DNA from: Paracoccaceae bacterium
GTDB lineage: Bacteria > Pseudomonadota > Alphaproteobacteria > Rhodobacterales > Rhodobacteraceae
Assembly (NCBI GenBank): GCA_030148745.1
Contig: JASBSV010000076.1
Location: 1-51,352 of the forward strand
Length of the DNA stretch: 51,352 nucleotides
Reading direction: 5' to 3'
Shown: in pieces, positions 50,364-51,352 of the stretch
Numbering within the stretch: the first letter of the stretch is position 1
Layout: every line of letters begins with the position of its first letter
Made by a program: the position numbers and the translations under genes
Notes under the pieces: model-generated
Told to the model about the DNA's origin: nothing
What the model saw: only the letters and a program-made list of their open reading frames with translations
Database searches by the model: none

Positions 50364-51352
50364 ATGACTGATTTAGTTCCCCTTCGCCGCGCGCTTTTGT
50401 CTGTCTCTGACAAGAGCGGCCTGATTGATCTTGCTAGGGCTTTGGCGGATCGCGGGGTCGAGCTTTTGTCGACGGGCGGTTCGGCGAAGACGCTGCGCGA
50501 GGCCGGATTGACGGTGATCGATGTGGCCGATGTCACGGGCTTTCCCGAAATGATGGATGGCCGCGTCAAGACATTGCATCCCAAGGTGCATGGCGGGCTT
50601 TTGGCGCTGCGTGACAATGACGCGCATCTGGCGGCGATGAAGGATCACGGGATCGGGGCGATCGATCTGTTGGTTGTGAACCTCTACCCATTCGAAGAGA
50701 CGGTTGCGGGCGGCGCCGACTACGCCACCGCAATCGAAAATATCGACATCGGCGGGCCGGCGATGATCCGCGCGGCGGCAAAGAACCACGCCTTTGTCAC
50801 AACCGTGGTCGATACCGAAGACTACGACGCGCTTCTGAGCGAGCTGGACAAGCATGGCGGCGCCACAGGGTATGAGTTTCGCCAGCAACTGGCGCTGACG
50901 GCCTATGCCCGCACTGGCGCCTATGACGCGGCCGTTTCCAACTGGATGGCAGAGGCGCTGAAGCAGCAGGCCCCGCGCCGGCGCGTTTTTGCCGGCACAT
51001 TGGCACAAAGCTTGCGCTATGGCGAAAACCCGCATCAGCAGGCGGCCTTTTACACCGATGGCAAATCGCGCCCCGGCGTTGCCACGGCCCGCCAGCATCA
51101 GGGTAAAGAGCTGTCTTACAACAACATCAACGATACCGATGCCGCTTTTGAACTGGTGGCCGAATTTGCGCCTGAAAACGGCCCCGCCTGCGTGATCGTG
51201 AAACATGCCAACCCCTGCGGGGTTGCCACAGGCGCCACCATGTCCGAGGCGTATCAGCGCGCATTCGATTGTGACCGGACATCGGCCTTTGGCGGTATTG
51301 TCGCCCTGAACCAGCCGCTGGATGAAGAAACCGCACAGGCGATCACTCAGAT
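50364..51352 (+). CDS. purH: AICAR transformylase/IMP cyclohydrolase, N-terminal part (cut by window edge)
   Basis: The bifunctional enzyme for the last two steps of de novo purine synthesis. From the ATG at 50364 (after AAGGAAG) the frame runs open to the end, giving 329 codons of about 530. The IMP cyclohydrolase domain shows [54 protein letters not shown] and NLYPFEETV; the AICAR transformylase domain starts with [15 protein letters not shown] and the catalytic-site motif KHANPCGVA. The C-terminus lies outside the window. Identification is secure. Confidence 0.97.
   Translation, partial: MTDLVPLRRALLSVSDKSGLIDLARALADRGVELLSTGGSAKTLREAGLTVIDVADVTGFPEMMDGRVKTLHPKVHGGLLALRDNDAHLAAMKDHGIGAIDLLVVNLYPFEETVAGGADYATAIENIDIGGPAMIRAAAKNHAFVTTVVDTEDYDALLSELDKHGGATGYEFRQQLALTAYARTGAYDAAVSNWMAEALKQQAPRRRVFAGTLAQSLRYGENPHQQAAFYTDGKSRPGVATARQHQGKELSYNNINDTDAAFELVAEFAPENGPACVIVKHANPCGVATGATMSEAYQRAFDCDRTSAFGGIVALNQPLDEETAQAITQ

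Noticed and set aside
1..51352. tRNA, rRNA, riboswitch, CRISPR or prophage genes
   Set aside because: I scanned the gene gaps for cloverleaf ends, repeat arrays and integrase-like frames and saw none I could support; covariance-model searches would be decisive.

Overview
The window is about 51 kb of ordinary chromosome from an alphaproteobacterium, most probably a marine Rhodobacteraceae (roseobacter-type) species. The assignment rests on high GC, dense gene packing with many 4-bp ATGA or GTGA overlaps, a Rhodobacteraceae-type porin, a CenR-like response regulator, HspQ, and neighbourhoods such as trx/LON/Trm112, ftsK-lolA, rbfA-truB, rpsO-pnp and rsmB-heparinase-purH. I see no tRNA, rRNA, CRISPR array, prophage or intact insertion sequence.

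Layout. 1-2.9 kb: leuS (cut by the left edge), a DUF3576 lipoprotein and a porin with a terminator. 3-7.1 kb: a TPR-sulfotransferase coupled to the PLP-homeostasis protein, then an L,D-transpeptidase coupled to ribA. 7.2-12 kb: a CenR-like regulator, an MFS transporter, exonuclease III, and a thioredoxin/LON-domain/Trm112 operon. 12-19.5 kb: a UbiH-type hydroxylase divergent from an amidase, a DapC-type aminotransferase, ftsK and lolA. 19.5-26.4 kb: a lytic transglycosylase lipoprotein, an AEC transporter, hspQ, a rhodanese, a gamma-glutamyltransferase, a partner-switch pair (STAS antagonist and RsbW-like kinase), a thiolase and free-methionine-(R)-sulfoxide reductase.

26.4-35.2 kb is the most coherent specialised block. 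An XRE-cupin regulator with an inverted-repeat leader is followed, on one strand and with almost no gaps, by two LysE-type exporters, a dimethylglycine-dehydrogenase-type flavoprotein, a zinc-less MDR oxidoreductase, a homocysteine/betaine S-methyltransferase and a sarcosine-dehydrogenase-type flavoprotein. Read together they suggest stepwise demethylation of glycine betaine to dimethylglycine, sarcosine and glycine, with methyl groups passed to homocysteine and tetrahydrofolate. The MDR enzyme and the exporters have no obvious place in the textbook pathway and are the best leads.

35.2-51.4 kb: an RluA-family pseudouridine synthase, an aldehyde dehydrogenase divergent from a 1-Cys peroxiredoxin, a Tat-type L,D-transpeptidase, then pnp, rpsO, an RTX calcium-binding protein, a haloacetate-dehalogenase-like hydrolase, a DUF1643 protein, truB and rbfA, all on the minus strand. 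The classical rbfA-truB-rpsO-pnp order is therefore kept but split by three extra genes. dapB, an SdhAF4-like protein, rsmB, a heparinase II/III-like protein and purH (cut by the right edge) finish the window.

Smaller unusual features: a Rho-independent terminator embedded in the coding end of a convergent gene, a pair of near-identical intergenic repeats, a 386-bp stretch between ggt and the kinase gene that looks like decayed sequence, and two tiny translationally coupled ORFs. All functional assignments come from reading the sequence and from remembered family knowledge; no database search was run.
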